A stretch of DNA of 13,055 nt from an uncultured Clostridia bacterium (GCA_949289715.1 CASEPJ010000021.1:1-13055); one strand, 5' to 3'; shown: positions 1 through 6,769, numbered from the stretch's first letter. The notes: a model not told the origin generated them from the letters alone. Made by a program: numbers and translations.

Positions 1-229
1 CTTTCATAAGCAGAGCTTCGAATTCTTCCTGCGAACGGTCTTTTTTCGTTATAACTACGCTTTTTATTTTATTATTTTCAGCCCTTTTTAAAGCGTATGC
101 GTCCGCTTTGTTCGAAATTACGAGTCCGATATTACCGCTAGTTAAAATTCCTTTTTTTTTCGCATCTATAAGTGCCTGCAGATTTGTTCCTCCGCCCGAA
201 ACCAAAACGGCAATATTTGCTTTTAACAT
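1..229 (-). CDS. purN: Phosphoribosylglycinamide formyltransferase, N-terminal part (3' end off window)
   Basis: GAR transformylase moves a formyl group from 10-formyl-tetrahydrofolate to GAR in cytosolic purine synthesis. Only the first 76 residues lie in the window. They read MLKANIAVLVSGGGTNLQALID and continue into GNIGLVISNKADAYALKRAE. The VSGGGTNLQALID segment is the phosphate-binding loop typical of PurN, and the NIGLVISNKADAYAL strand and helix follow as in the family. The catalytic Asn-His-Asp residues lie beyond the window. The ATG overlaps the end of purM by 7 bp, so translation is probably coupled. A GGAG 7 nt upstream, inside purM, serves as ribosome binding site. It is the fifth gene of the purE-led operon. 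The identification is firm despite truncation by the window edge. Confidence 0.93.
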   Translation of the reverse strand, partial: MLKANIAVLVSGGGTNLQALIDAKKKGILTSGNIGLVISNKADAYALKRAENNKIKSVVITKKDRSQEEFEALLMK

Positions 230-1263
230 AAAATAACTCCGTCATCGGATTTTACCGTTTCACCGATTATATATGCGTTTTCACCGTTTTCCTTTAAAAT
301 TTTCAAAGCAAGGTCCGCATCCTTTTTATCTACCACAATGCTCATACCTACACCCATATTGAAAGTATTGAACATATCTCTTTCTGAAATGCCGCCTTTT
401 TCTTTAATCAAATCGAAAATAGGTAAAACTTTTATAGCTTTTTTTTCTATTTTCGCTCCGAATCCTTTGGGAATACTCCTCGGTATATTTTCGTAAAAAC
501 CGCCGCCCGTAATATGCGAAACCGCTTTTACTTTTACTTTATCGAACAATGCAAGCATAGGCTTAACATAAATTTTTGTAGGTGTAAGCAGCGTTTCGCC
601 GAGAGATTTGCCGTTTAGCATTTCAATAGGAGAAACCATATCGGCTTTTTCAATGTCGAATACCGCTCTTACCAACGAAAAGCCATTGGAATGAACACCT
701 GAAGAAGGCAAAGCTATAATAACGTCCCCTTCGTTTATCGATTTATTGTTAAGTATTTTTTCCTTATCCACTACTCCTACGGTAAACCCTGCCAAATCGT
801 ACTCCTGTTCGGGATAGAACCCCGGCATTTCTGCAGTTTCCCCGCCTATTAAAGCTGCACCCGATTGTACGCAACCTTTTGCAACTCCCGACACTATTGA
901 AGCGATTTTTTCGGGATAGTTTTTTCCGACGGCAATATAATCTAAAAAGAATAGCGGTTTTGCGCCGCAGCAGATTACGTCGTTAACGCACATTGCAACG
1001 CAATCGATACCTACCGTATCGTGTTTATCCATCATAAAAGCTATTTTTAACTTGGTACCTACACCGTCGGTTCCGCTTACAAGCACGGGATGTTTTATAT
1101 TATCTATATTTAATTCGAATAATCCGCCGAATCCGCCTATATCGGACAATGCCCCTTCGGTCATTGTTCTTGCAATATGCTTTTTCATCAGTTCAACCGC
1201 TTTATATCCTGCGGTAATATCCACTCCGGCTTTTTTGTAACTTTCACTATAACTTTTTTCCAT
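223..1263 (-). CDS. purM: Phosphoribosylformylglycinamidine cyclo-ligase (AIR synthetase)
   Basis: PurM closes FGAM to AIR with ATP in the cytosol, the fifth step of de novo purine synthesis. The 346-residue product is the usual full length. Motifs in order: GVDITAGYKAVELM near the N-terminus, VLVSGTDGVGTKL (about 60-72), CVAMCVNDVICCGAKPLFFLDY, ALIGGETAEMPGFY (about 138-151), ALPSSGVHSNGFSLVR, HITGGGFYENIPR and FNTFNMGVGM. These are the conserved nucleotide- and substrate-binding blocks of the PurM/PurL/SelD fold. An AGAGG site sits 6 nt before the ATG. The gene starts 12 nt after the purF stop and overlaps purN by 7 bp, so it sits in a tightly packed operon. Nothing appears damaged. Confidence 0.97.
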   Translation of the reverse strand: MEKSYSESYKKAGVDITAGYKAVELMKKHIARTMTEGALSDIGGFGGLFELNIDNIKHPVLVSGTDGVGTKLKIAFMMDKHDTVGIDCVAMCVNDVICCGAKPLFFLDYIAVGKNYPEKIASIVSGVAKGCVQSGAALIGGETAEMPGFYPEQEYDLAGFTVGVVDKEKILNNKSINEGDVIIALPSSGVHSNGFSLVRAVFDIEKADMVSPIEMLNGKSLGETLLTPTKIYVKPMLALFDKVKVKAVSHITGGGFYENIPRSIPKGFGAKIEKKAIKVLPIFDLIKEKGGISERDMFNTFNMGVGMSIVVDKKDADLALKILKENGENAYIIGETVKSDDGVILC

Positions 1264-1275
1264 AATAAACCTCTG

Positions 1276-2727
1276 CTAATTGTTTTCCTCGTTTTCCGCT
1301 TTGTTTTCGCTAATCTTTCTTTCGAATCTGTGTTTAGAAGTATGTTTAGGGATGGATGTAGGATAATTTCCGTCGAAACAAGCAGTACAAAAACCTTTTA
1401 CGTTATCCCCCGCAAGCCTTCTTGCATTTTCAATGGACAAATACCCCAAAGAATCGACTCCTATTATATCTCTTATTTGTTCGTTAGTATGCTGACAGGC
1501 TATGAGATATTCTTTGGAATCTATATCCGTACCATAATAACAAGGATTGGTAAAAGGAGGAGCGGTAATTCTCATATGAACTTCTTTTGCTCCTGCTTCC
1601 CTCAATAAATTTACAATTCTGGCACTCGTGGTTCCGCGCACTATGGAATCGTCAACCAAAACTACCCTTTTATTGGCAACAACCTCTTTTATTACGTTAA
1701 GTTTAATTCTTACTTTATCTTCTCTAGTTTTTTGACCGGGTACAATGAACGTTCTGCCGATATATTTGTTTTTAATAAAACCTATTTCATAAGGAATTCC
1801 CGAAGCTCTCGAGTACCCTACCGCAGCGTCTATCCCCGAATCTGGTACGCCGATTACCACATCGGCAACTACGGGGTATTCTTCCGCCAAAAAGGCGCCG
1901 GCTCTTAATCTTGCATTATGAACGGAAATACCGTTCATGACAGAGTCAGGTCTTGCAAAATAAATATATTCGAATACGCAAAAAGATGGTTCCCTCTTTT
2001 TGCAATGTTCGGTTATAGTAGTAATACCCTCTTCGCTGAATTCTACTATTTCACCCGGATTGATTTCCCTGATAAATTTTGCATTGATAGCGTCCAAAGC
2101 GCAGGTTTCGGAAGCTACGACATAAGAACCGTCCGCTCTCTTTCCGTAACATAAAGGACGAAAACCGTTTTTATCCCTTACTGCAATGAGTTTTGAAGGA
2201 GACATAATGACCAAAGAATATGCGCCTTCAATTTTATCCACCGCCCTCGTCACGGCCTCTTCGATGGATTTACACGAAACCCTTTCTTTGGTTATCATAT
2301 AGGCTATTACTTCCGTATCGCTTGTGGAATGAAATATCGATCCCTGTTCTTCCAATGCCGTTCTTAACTCATAAGAATTCGTTAAATTTCCGTTATGGCA
2401 AATTGCCATGCTTCCTTTAATATGGTTAACCACAATAGGCTGTGCATTTTCTCTTCCGTTTCCTCCGGCGGTTCCGTAACGAACGTGCCCCACCGCCATA
2501 TTGCCTTTACCTAATGCCGCAAGATGGTTATGTGTAAAAACCTCGTTTACCAAACCTCTGTCTTTATAAGTCGTAAATATGCCGTCGTCGTTAACGGTTA
2601 TCCCGCAGGCTTCCTGACCTCTGTGCTGCAATGCGTATAAACCGTAATATGCCAAACTTGCAACATCTTGCTGTTGCTTATTGCAATATATTCCGAATAT
2701 GCCGCACTCTTCATTTATTTTGCGCAT
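1276..2727 (-). CDS. purF: Amidophosphoribosyltransferase (glutamine PRPP amidotransferase)
   Basis: PurF makes phosphoribosylamine from PRPP and glutamine, the committed step of purine synthesis. From the ATG at 2727 the protein has 483 residues. The N-terminal Ntn glutaminase domain begins after a short propeptide: MRKINEE precedes Cys8 (CGIFGIY), the expected nucleophile released by self-cleavage. LQHRGQEACGI, VGHVRYGTAG and CHNGNLTN follow. The phosphoribosyltransferase domain carries the PRPP loop VVLVDDSIVRGTTS. Cysteines in CVFEYIYFARPDS, IACQHTNEQI and CTACFDGNYP match the four 4Fe-4S ligands of the Bacillus subtilis-type enzyme, so an oxygen-sensitive cluster is likely (inference from the family). 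A TTG at 2730 is possible, but the ATG is better spaced (8 nt) from the GGGAG lying in the last codons of purC. Confidence 0.97.
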   Translation of the reverse strand: MRKINEECGIFGIYCNKQQQDVASLAYYGLYALQHRGQEACGITVNDDGIFTTYKDRGLVNEVFTHNHLAALGKGNMAVGHVRYGTAGGNGRENAQPIVVNHIKGSMAICHNGNLTNSYELRTALEEQGSIFHSTSDTEVIAYMITKERVSCKSIEEAVTRAVDKIEGAYSLVIMSPSKLIAVRDKNGFRPLCYGKRADGSYVVASETCALDAINAKFIREINPGEIVEFSEEGITTITEHCKKREPSFCVFEYIYFARPDSVMNGISVHNARLRAGAFLAEEYPVVADVVIGVPDSGIDAAVGYSRASGIPYEIGFIKNKYIGRTFIVPGQKTREDKVRIKLNVIKEVVANKRVVLVDDSIVRGTTSARIVNLLREAGAKEVHMRITAPPFTNPCYYGTDIDSKEYLIACQHTNEQIRDIIGVDSLGYLSIENARRLAGDNVKGFCTACFDGNYPTSIPKHTSKHRFERKISENKAENEENN

Positions 2728-2730
2728 CAA

Positions 2731-3453
2731 TTATTCTCCCAATAAACGTTTTAAAATTTCTTTATAGGCGTCTTCAACTCCGCCTAAATCTCTTCTGAAC
2801 CTGTCTTTATCCAATTTTTCCCCGCTTACGCTGTCCCAGAAACGGCAAGTGTCGGGGGAAATTTCATCGGCCAAAACTATTGTACCGTCGTCCGTTTTGC
2901 CGAATTCGAGTTTAAAATCTATCAACTCTATATTTACCTCTTTCAAATAATCGGAAAGAATTTTATTGATTTTCAACGAATACTTTGAAATGAGATCAAG
3001 TTCCTGTTCGGTGGCAAACTCCATTGCAAATATATGATATTCGTTAACCATAGGATCGCCCAGCTCATCGTTTTTGTAACAAAATTCAAGTACCGTTTTT
3101 TTCAGTTTAGTCCCCTCTTTAAGCCCCAACCTTTTTGCAAGAGAACCTGCTGCTATATTTCTTACGATAACTTCCAACGGTACTATAGAAACTTTTTTAA
3201 CCACGGTTTCTCTGTCAGAAAGCTCTTTTACAAAATGAGTAGGTATTCCTTCCTTTTCGAGCATTTGCATCAAAAAGTTAGTAACTCTGTTGTTTATAGC
3301 ACCTTTACCTTGAATTGTTCCCTTTTTTAAACCGTTGAATGCGGTAGCGTCGTCTTTATAAGAAACAATGTAATATCTCTCGTCGTTTGTTGCATAAACT
3401 TTTTTTGCTTTTCCTTCGTATAACATTTTTGTTTTTTCCACTGTGTTTGCCAT
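2731..3453 (-). CDS. purC: Phosphoribosylaminoimidazole-succinocarboxamide synthase (SAICAR synthetase)
   Basis: PurC joins CAIR and aspartate with ATP to give SAICAR in the cytosol. The 240-residue length is normal for the stand-alone bacterial enzyme. Conserved blocks in order: MLYEGKAKKVYAT (nucleotide-binding strand, about 10-22), FNGLKKGTIQGKGAINNRVT, IVRNIAAGSLAKRLG, DPMVNEYHIFAM, LIDFKLEFGK, LADEISPDTCRFWD and LDKDRFRRDLGG. Together these cover the ATP and CAIR/aspartate sites. The start is supported by GGAGG 8 nt before the ATG. The gene lies 114 nt after purE and 3 nt before the purF ATG; its last codons contain the purF ribosome binding site, so the two are probably translationally coupled. 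Confidence 0.97.
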   Translation of the reverse strand: MANTVEKTKMLYEGKAKKVYATNDERYYIVSYKDDATAFNGLKKGTIQGKGAINNRVTNFLMQMLEKEGIPTHFVKELSDRETVVKKVSIVPLEVIVRNIAAGSLAKRLGLKEGTKLKKTVLEFCYKNDELGDPMVNEYHIFAMEFATEQELDLISKYSLKINKILSDYLKEVNIELIDFKLEFGKTDDGTIVLADEISPDTCRFWDSVSGEKLDKDRFRRDLGGVEDAYKEILKRLLGE

Positions 3454-3538
3454 TATAATATCCTCCGATATATCAAAAATTTTTTCTTTAAAGATTTTAT
3501 TTTTATTTGCTTTTATTTTTTACCCTTAAAGTTAAATT

Positions 3539-3565
3539 ACCGCCGAGTAAAGCCCGACGGTCGGT
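3539..3565 (-). other. GC-rich intergenic hairpin after purE
   Basis: Two bases after the purE stop the transcript can form ACCG-(A bulge)-CCG paired with CGGCGGT, with a 12-nt loop. It stands out in an otherwise AT-rich 114-nt gap. Only a weak T-rich stretch follows (AATTTAACTTT), so full termination is doubtful. A partial terminator, an mRNA processing site or a 3' stabiliser for purE are possible. The minus-strand string CGACCGTCGGGC inside it resembles the 3' domain of pfl aptamers, but no 5' aptamer half is present. Confidence 0.4.
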
Positions 3566-3567
3566 AT

Positions 3568-4062
3568 TTAATTTTTATATTTTTCGTTAATCAGCTTATC
3601 CTTTGACAATACGTTTTCTGCATCTTTCGCACGGGATTGTTTTAATTTTTCATAAAGCGTATTATCTTCTACGGCAAGAATCTGTAATGCCAAAAGAGCG
3701 GCGTTTTTTGCTCCGTCAATTGCAACTGTCGCAACGGGTATTCCCGCAGGCATTTGCACGGTGGACAGCAGAGCGTCCAATCCGTCGAGAACGGAAGATT
3801 TAACGGGTATCCCTATTACGGGAAGAACCGTGTTTGCCGCAATATTTCCTGCCAGATGAGCAGCTTTACCTGCTGCCGCTATTATAACCCCGAAACCGTT
3901 GGCATTGGCGTTAACGGTAAATTCCCTTGCCTCAAGAGGCGTTCTGTGTGCCGAAAATACATGTACTTCAAAAGGTACGTTAAATTCCTTTAGAACCGCA
4001 ATTCCTTTTTCAACAACAGGCAAATCGCTGTCGCTGCCCATTATAATTGCAACTTTTTTCAT
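3568..4062 (-). CDS. purE: PurE-type AIR carboxylase / N5-CAIR mutase
   Basis: PurE produces CAIR, the carboxylated imidazole intermediate, in the cytosol. The 164-residue protein starts MKKVAIIMGSDSDLP, with the phosphate-binding SDSD at 10-13, the SAHRTP motif with the candidate catalytic His39, AAAGKAAHLAGN (62-73) and LSTVQMPAGIPVATVAIDGAKNAALLALQIL. Length and SAHRTP fit class I (N5-CAIR mutase). The usual GAGGAAHLPG is AAAGKAAHLAG here and the later IGKAG block is shortened to IDGAK; from memory, this variant is seen in Clostridia. No purK, the partner that makes N5-CAIR, is visible. The ATG at 4062 is preferred over one at 4074 because GGGAGG lies 4 nt upstream of it and the family's N-terminus begins there. 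It is the first gene of the operon, behind the ZTP riboswitch. Confidence 0.95.
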   Translation of the reverse strand: MKKVAIIMGSDSDLPVVEKGIAVLKEFNVPFEVHVFSAHRTPLEAREFTVNANANGFGVIIAAAGKAAHLAGNIAANTVLPVIGIPVKSSVLDGLDALLSTVQMPAGIPVATVAIDGAKNAALLALQILAVEDNTLYEKLKQSRAKDAENVLSKDKLINEKYKN

Positions 4063-4111
4063 TGTACCTCCCATTTTGCCCGATTAATCAAAGTCATTTG
4101 TTGCCATAAAT

Positions 4112-4145
4112 CAAAAACGGGCAGTCCTATAGTGTAGGACTGCCC
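4112..4145 (-). terminator. Riboswitch-controlled intrinsic terminator upstream of purE
   Basis: On the minus strand GGGCAGTCCTA pairs perfectly with TAGGACTGCCC across a 5-nt loop (ACACT's neighbourhood, positions 4134-4130), then G and TTTTT follow (4117-4113). The 11-bp stem plus T run is a strong intrinsic terminator lying about 50 nt before the purE start. The 5' arm shares its GGGC with the end of the ZTP aptamer, so ligand binding and terminator formation should exclude each other (inference from the known ON-switch mechanism). Confidence 0.92.
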
Positions 4146-4218
4146 AGTCGGTCGACAAATTTAAGTGCTTTTTGTTCCCTTGCGGTTACCCGCATTAACC
4201 CGACAGTAGCAAAAAACA
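4142..4218 (-). promoter_or_regulatory. ZTP/ZMP riboswitch aptamer (pfl motif) controlling the purE operon
   Basis: The leader RNA contains the pfl-motif layout. P1 pairs TGTTTTTTG (4218-4210) with CAAAAAGCA (4174-4166), 9 bp with one G-U. P2 pairs TGCGG (4194-4190) with CCGCA (4185-4181) around a GTAA tetraloop, followed by the conserved AGGGAAC (4180-4174). The pseudoknot pairs GTCGG (4204-4200) with CCGAC (4151-4147), directly followed by the signature TGGGC (4146-4142). In pfl aptamers I recall, the equivalent pairs are CGG/CCG types with covarying bases, so intact pairing here supports function. The family senses ZMP/ZTP and switches on purine and folate genes, which matches the purE-C-F-M-N genes downstream. 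Confidence 0.92.
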
Positions 4219-4251
4219 ACATATTGGACTTATTATTTTTTTTGTATATAT

Positions 4252-4280
4252 ATTATACAAAAAATAAAAAATTCCGTCAA
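4252..4280 (-). promoter_or_regulatory. Housekeeping-sigma promoter of the purine operon
   Basis: TTGACG (4280-4275) and a perfect TATAAT (4257-4252) are separated by exactly 17 bp. Transcription would start near 4247-4245, about 30 nt before the P1 helix of the ZTP aptamer, leaving a leader of roughly 185 nt. The spacing and the match to consensus make this the strongest promoter in the window. No clear PurR-type operator was recognised. Confidence 0.85.
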
Positions 4281-4331
4281 GCGTTTTAGTAAACCTTAAC
4301 CCCTTTTTTACTCATTGACGAACGGTTTTAA

Positions 4332-4356
4332 AAAAATGAATTTTCACTTCATTTTT
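4332..4356 (-). terminator. Possible weak terminator before the purine promoter
   Basis: On the minus strand AAAAATGAA and TTCATTTTT form a 9-bp stem with a 7-nt loop, and the T run extends past the stem. It is almost entirely A-T, so stability is low. It would insulate the purine promoter from read-through coming from the oxidoreductase gene. Confidence 0.3.
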
Positions 4357-4407
4357 GACGGAAGTCATTACAAATAAAAGGGTGATTACAACTAATTTTT
4401 TACCTGT

Positions 4408-4446
4408 CGTAGCGGGTGGAAAATAAGCTAATTTATTATCGCTACG
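4408..4446 (-). repeat. Inverted repeat (7-bp G/C-containing stem, 25-nt interior)
   Basis: CGTAGCG (minus strand 4446-4440) and CGCTACG (4414-4408) are perfectly complementary. Inside, AATAA and TTATT can form a second small stem. There is no T run directly after it on the minus strand. It may be a structured 3' UTR element of the oxidoreductase transcript or chance; the function is unknown. Confidence 0.4.
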
Positions 4447-4585
4447 GTTTTATAAATTATTGTTAAATTATTATTAATATTTAATTAATATTGCCTAAAA
4501 AATATCTCTCGCAAATTATAGTAATATTAAAATAAAAAAATCTTTACTTTAATTTACCCGCCAAAATTATTAAAATCTTTCTATT

Positions 4586-4607
4586 ATTAAACTTTATAAA
4601 GTTTAAT
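4586..4607. repeat. Perfect 22-nt palindrome (half-site ATTAAACTTTA)
   Basis: The 22 bases read identically on both strands, with half-site ATTAAACTTTA. It sits 37-58 nt after the oxidoreductase stop. It is entirely A/T apart from one C-G pair per arm and lacks a following T run, so it is a poor terminator. It could be a protein-binding site or a weak 3' hairpin. Confidence 0.4.
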
Positions 4608-4643
4608 ACCGAAATACAAATGAGATTTTATTTTTGCTAATCG

Positions 4644-5612
4644 TTAAAATTTATCTTCAAAATCGTACCACAGCCCCCACTTTTTACGCATTTGGGTCAT
4701 AATATGCATTACTTCACATGAAAAATCGAGTTTCATTGAGTTTTTACCTTCCTTTATGCTTTTTTCCATATTTACAATTTCATATTCCAATGCTTTAGAG
4801 ACATCTCCTATACAAATCGTTTCTTTCTCCATATTCGGATAAATTATTGTCATTTGATTGCCCCGTATAAAATTTTGGAAATCGATATAACCTCTTTCAC
4901 AAATTACTCTTGTTGTCTGCGGAAAAAACGAACTCAAAGAAAGGCTCATTTCTGCAAGCAAATTACCGTCTTTTAATAGGGTAACCGAGTAATCGTCCAC
5001 CCCGCTTTTTGTCATTACCGCCTGCGTTGATAACAATTGGGGACAATCGGAACAAAAAAGTCTTATAAAGGAAAGGGCATAGACCCCGAAATCCAACAGA
5101 GCTCCTCCCGCCAGTTGGCTATTATAAAACCTGTTTGAAGCATCGAAGGGTTTGTTTATCGCAAACTGAAGTTGTATCATTTTAGGATCGCCTGCCTTTT
5201 TTCTGCACAAATTTAAAATATCGTTGTATATCGGCATATTGTAAATTGTCATAGCTTCTGCCAATATAAGATTTTTTTCTTCGGCTAATTTTTTTAATTT
5301 TAGTAATTGACCAATGTTTACCGTAATGGACTTTTCGCATAAAACATGCTTGCCTTTGTTTAACGCTTTAAATATCAATTCGGCATGCAAGTTATGGGGA
5401 GTGGCTATATAAATTATATTTATATTTTCGTCCGCAAGCAGACAATCGTAGTCATAATATATTTTTTTGACTTTATGCCTTCCTGCAAAATTTTCGGCTT
5501 TTTCAAATGTTCTGTTATAAACTGCGTAAATATTTCTGTTTGAATTTGCAAATGCCGCCGCCATATCTTCGGCAATTGCACCCGTTCCTACTATTGCCCA
5601 ATTATAATTCAT
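4644..5612 (-). CDS. Gfo/Idh/MocA-family NAD(P)-dependent oxidoreductase
   Basis: This 322-residue cytosolic protein fits the Gfo/Idh/MocA family, which oxidises or reduces sugars, inositols or related polyols with NAD(P). The N-terminal Rossmann domain shows WAIVGTGAIAEDMAAAF (GTGAIA at 9-14) and YIATPHNLHAELIFKALNKGKHVLCEKS (about 68-95). The family's EKP motif is EKS here, keeping the lysine and losing the proline. The C-terminal domain includes AGGALLDFGVYALSFIRLF, typical of the dihydrodiol-dehydrogenase-like branch. GGAG lies 12 nt before the ATG, a somewhat long gap. It is the last gene of the accessory group, 79 nt after the acetyltransferase. The substrate cannot be deduced; sugar or inositol derivatives are the family default. 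Confidence 0.88.
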   Translation of the reverse strand: MNYNWAIVGTGAIAEDMAAAFANSNRNIYAVYNRTFEKAENFAGRHKVKKIYYDYDCLLADENINIIYIATPHNLHAELIFKALNKGKHVLCEKSITVNIGQLLKLKKLAEEKNLILAEAMTIYNMPIYNDILNLCRKKAGDPKMIQLQFAINKPFDASNRFYNSQLAGGALLDFGVYALSFIRLFCSDCPQLLSTQAVMTKSGVDDYSVTLLKDGNLLAEMSLSLSSFFPQTTRVICERGYIDFQNFIRGNQMTIIYPNMEKETICIGDVSKALEYEIVNMEKSIKEGKNSMKLDFSCEVMHIMTQMRKKWGLWYDFEDKF

Positions 5613-5691
5613 AATTTATATTTTCTCCTTTATGTGCTTCGGTTTTATGTTGCTTCAGTATTTTTACAATAAAATATTTTTTATAACTTTT

Positions 5692-6255
5692 TTATAAATT
5701 TTTTATTACTTTTGCGGGCACTCCGCCTACCAATGTATTTAAAGGTACGTCCTTTGTTACGACCGCTCCTGCTGCTATTACCGAGTTATCCCCTATAGTT
5801 ACTCCCGCAAGAATGGTCGCATGCGAACCTACCCAAACGTTTTTGCCCAATTTTATAGGCGCAGCATACATATTGCCCCTTTTTCCGCTTTCTAAATCAT
5901 GATTTAAAGTTGCAAAAACCACTTGATGACCTATCAAGCAGTCATCTCCTATTTCGATGCCTCCTTGATCCTGAAATACACAGCCTGCATTAATAAAAAC
6001 ACGTTTACCTACAGTTATGTTTTTACCGAAATCCGAATATATCGGCGGGAACAGACCGAAATCGTCATCCACTTTTTTACCCGTTAAATCGGAAAACAAT
6101 TTTCTGATTTCTTCAGCGGTATGAAATTTATTGTTTATTTCGCTTGTTATAAATCTGGCTTGCGCTGCGGCTTCGTGCATAAACTCGTGTACCTTTGACC
6201 CCTTTTCTATATACGGCTGAATTTTAATCAATTCTATATAATCTTTTACTGTCAT
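5692..6255 (-). CDS. Maltose/galactoside-type O-acetyltransferase (left-handed beta-helix)
   Basis: The 187-residue protein resembles LacA/Maa/NodL enzymes, which move acetyl from acetyl-CoA to a sugar hydroxyl in the cytosol. An N-terminal helical Mac-like segment (about 1-60, with YIEKGSKVHEFMHEAAAQARFI) is followed by hexapeptide repeats: ITVGKRVFINAGCVFQDQG, IEIGDDCLIGHQVVFAT, IKLGKNVWVGSHATILAGVTIGDNSVIAAGAVVTKDV. His119 in TLNHD matches the catalytic histidine of LacA. The tail LVGGVPAKVIKNL is the usual end of the family. GAGG lies 5 nt before the ATG. It lies 62 nt after the cupin gene. In this context a sugar acceptor is plausible, but members of this family are often assigned loosely and the true acceptor is unknown. 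Confidence 0.88.
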   Translation of the reverse strand: MTVKDYIELIKIQPYIEKGSKVHEFMHEAAAQARFITSEINNKFHTAEEIRKLFSDLTGKKVDDDFGLFPPIYSDFGKNITVGKRVFINAGCVFQDQGGIEIGDDCLIGHQVVFATLNHDLESGKRGNMYAAPIKLGKNVWVGSHATILAGVTIGDNSVIAAGAVVTKDVPLNTLVGGVPAKVIKNL

Positions 6256-6317
6256 TTTTACCTCGTATTATAATTTTAGTATTTTAAAATTTATAATTTG
6301 TATTAAATAAACTTATT

Positions 6318-6734
6318 TTAAAGGGAGCTGTATTCCTCAAAAGACACAGCTTCAAGCCATTCGTTTTTTGTAACGGTTCCGGGTACTTCTACGGATATAT
6401 GAGAAAACCAACTGTCTTTTTTTGCCCCGTGCCAATGTTTAACATTTGCAGGTATAACAACGACATCTCCGGCTTTTAAACTTTGTGCGGGTTTGCCCCA
6501 TTCCTGGTACCATCCGTTTCCGGCAATACATAAAAGTATTTGGCCTCCGTTTTTTTCGGCCTTATGAATATGCCAATTGTTTCTGCATCCCGGTTCAAAT
6601 GTTATGTTTGCCATATAGGGCTGGACATTTGGCGGAGTCAATCCGTTTAAATAAGATTTTCCCGTAAAATATTGAGCATAATCCGAATTGAAATGCCCCT
6701 TTTTGAATATATTTTGTTTATCGAAATCACTCAT
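6318..6734 (-). CDS. Single-domain cupin protein, metal-binding
   Basis: The 138-residue protein is one cupin barrel. Motif 1 is NNWHIHKAEKNGGQILLCIAGNGWYQEWGKPA, with probable metal ligands His55, His57 and Gln65. Motif 2 is LKAGDVVVIPANVKHWHGA, with His100 (and His102). The closing SWFSHISVEVPG strand is typical of small cupins found beside carboxymuconolactone-decarboxylase-like genes. Similar motifs occur in manganese cupins of the hydroxynitrile-lyase type, but the spacing between His57 and the glutamine is longer here, so that activity is not claimed. AGGAG lies 9 nt before the ATG. The gene has its own 210-nt upstream gap with a possible promoter. The protein is probably cytosolic; its reaction is unknown. 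Confidence 0.88.
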   Translation of the reverse strand: MSDFDKQNIFKKGHFNSDYAQYFTGKSYLNGLTPPNVQPYMANITFEPGCRNNWHIHKAEKNGGQILLCIAGNGWYQEWGKPAQSLKAGDVVVIPANVKHWHGAKKDSWFSHISVEVPGTVTKNEWLEAVSFEEYSSL

Positions 6735-6769
6735 TGCTTTGTGCTCCTATTATTTATAAAGTTTTAAGT

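Larger units (their letters stand above)
4281..4643. other. Non-coding AT-rich gap between the oxidoreductase gene and the purine promoter
   Basis: No convincing coding frame was seen in this stretch. It contains three inverted repeats. The first is a perfect 22-nt palindrome at 4586-4607. The second is a CGTAGCG/CGCTACG stem with a 25-nt interior at 4408-4446. The third is an A/T-rich stem AAAAATGAA/TTCATTTTT at 4332-4356 with a T run on the minus strand. The last could be a weak terminator for the upstream transcript, but only one G-C pair supports the stem. No standard strong terminator directly follows the oxidoreductase gene. Confidence 0.6.

Noticed and set aside
1052..1608. Plus-strand open frames across purM and purF (up to 143 residues)
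   Set aside because: They are antisense to conserved genes, have no family resemblance and no ribosome binding site.
2728..2730. TTG start of purF
   Set aside because: The ATG directly after it is better spaced from GGGAG and is the stronger codon; the difference is one residue of the propeptide.
4063..4074. Upstream in-frame ATG of purE (adding MGGT)
   Set aside because: It lies on top of the GGGAGG ribosome binding site and has no site of its own; family N-termini start at MKKVAII.
4142..4218. Guanine/adenine (purine) or PRPP (ykkC) riboswitch
   Set aside because: The three-way-junction core of purine aptamers and the ykkC core are absent, while all pfl elements are present with a consistent pseudoknot.
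4200..4300. Short GTATA/TATAC inverted repeat at the -10 region as a separate operator
   Set aside because: It is explained by the TATAAT element and flanking A/T alternation; no independent support for a binding site.
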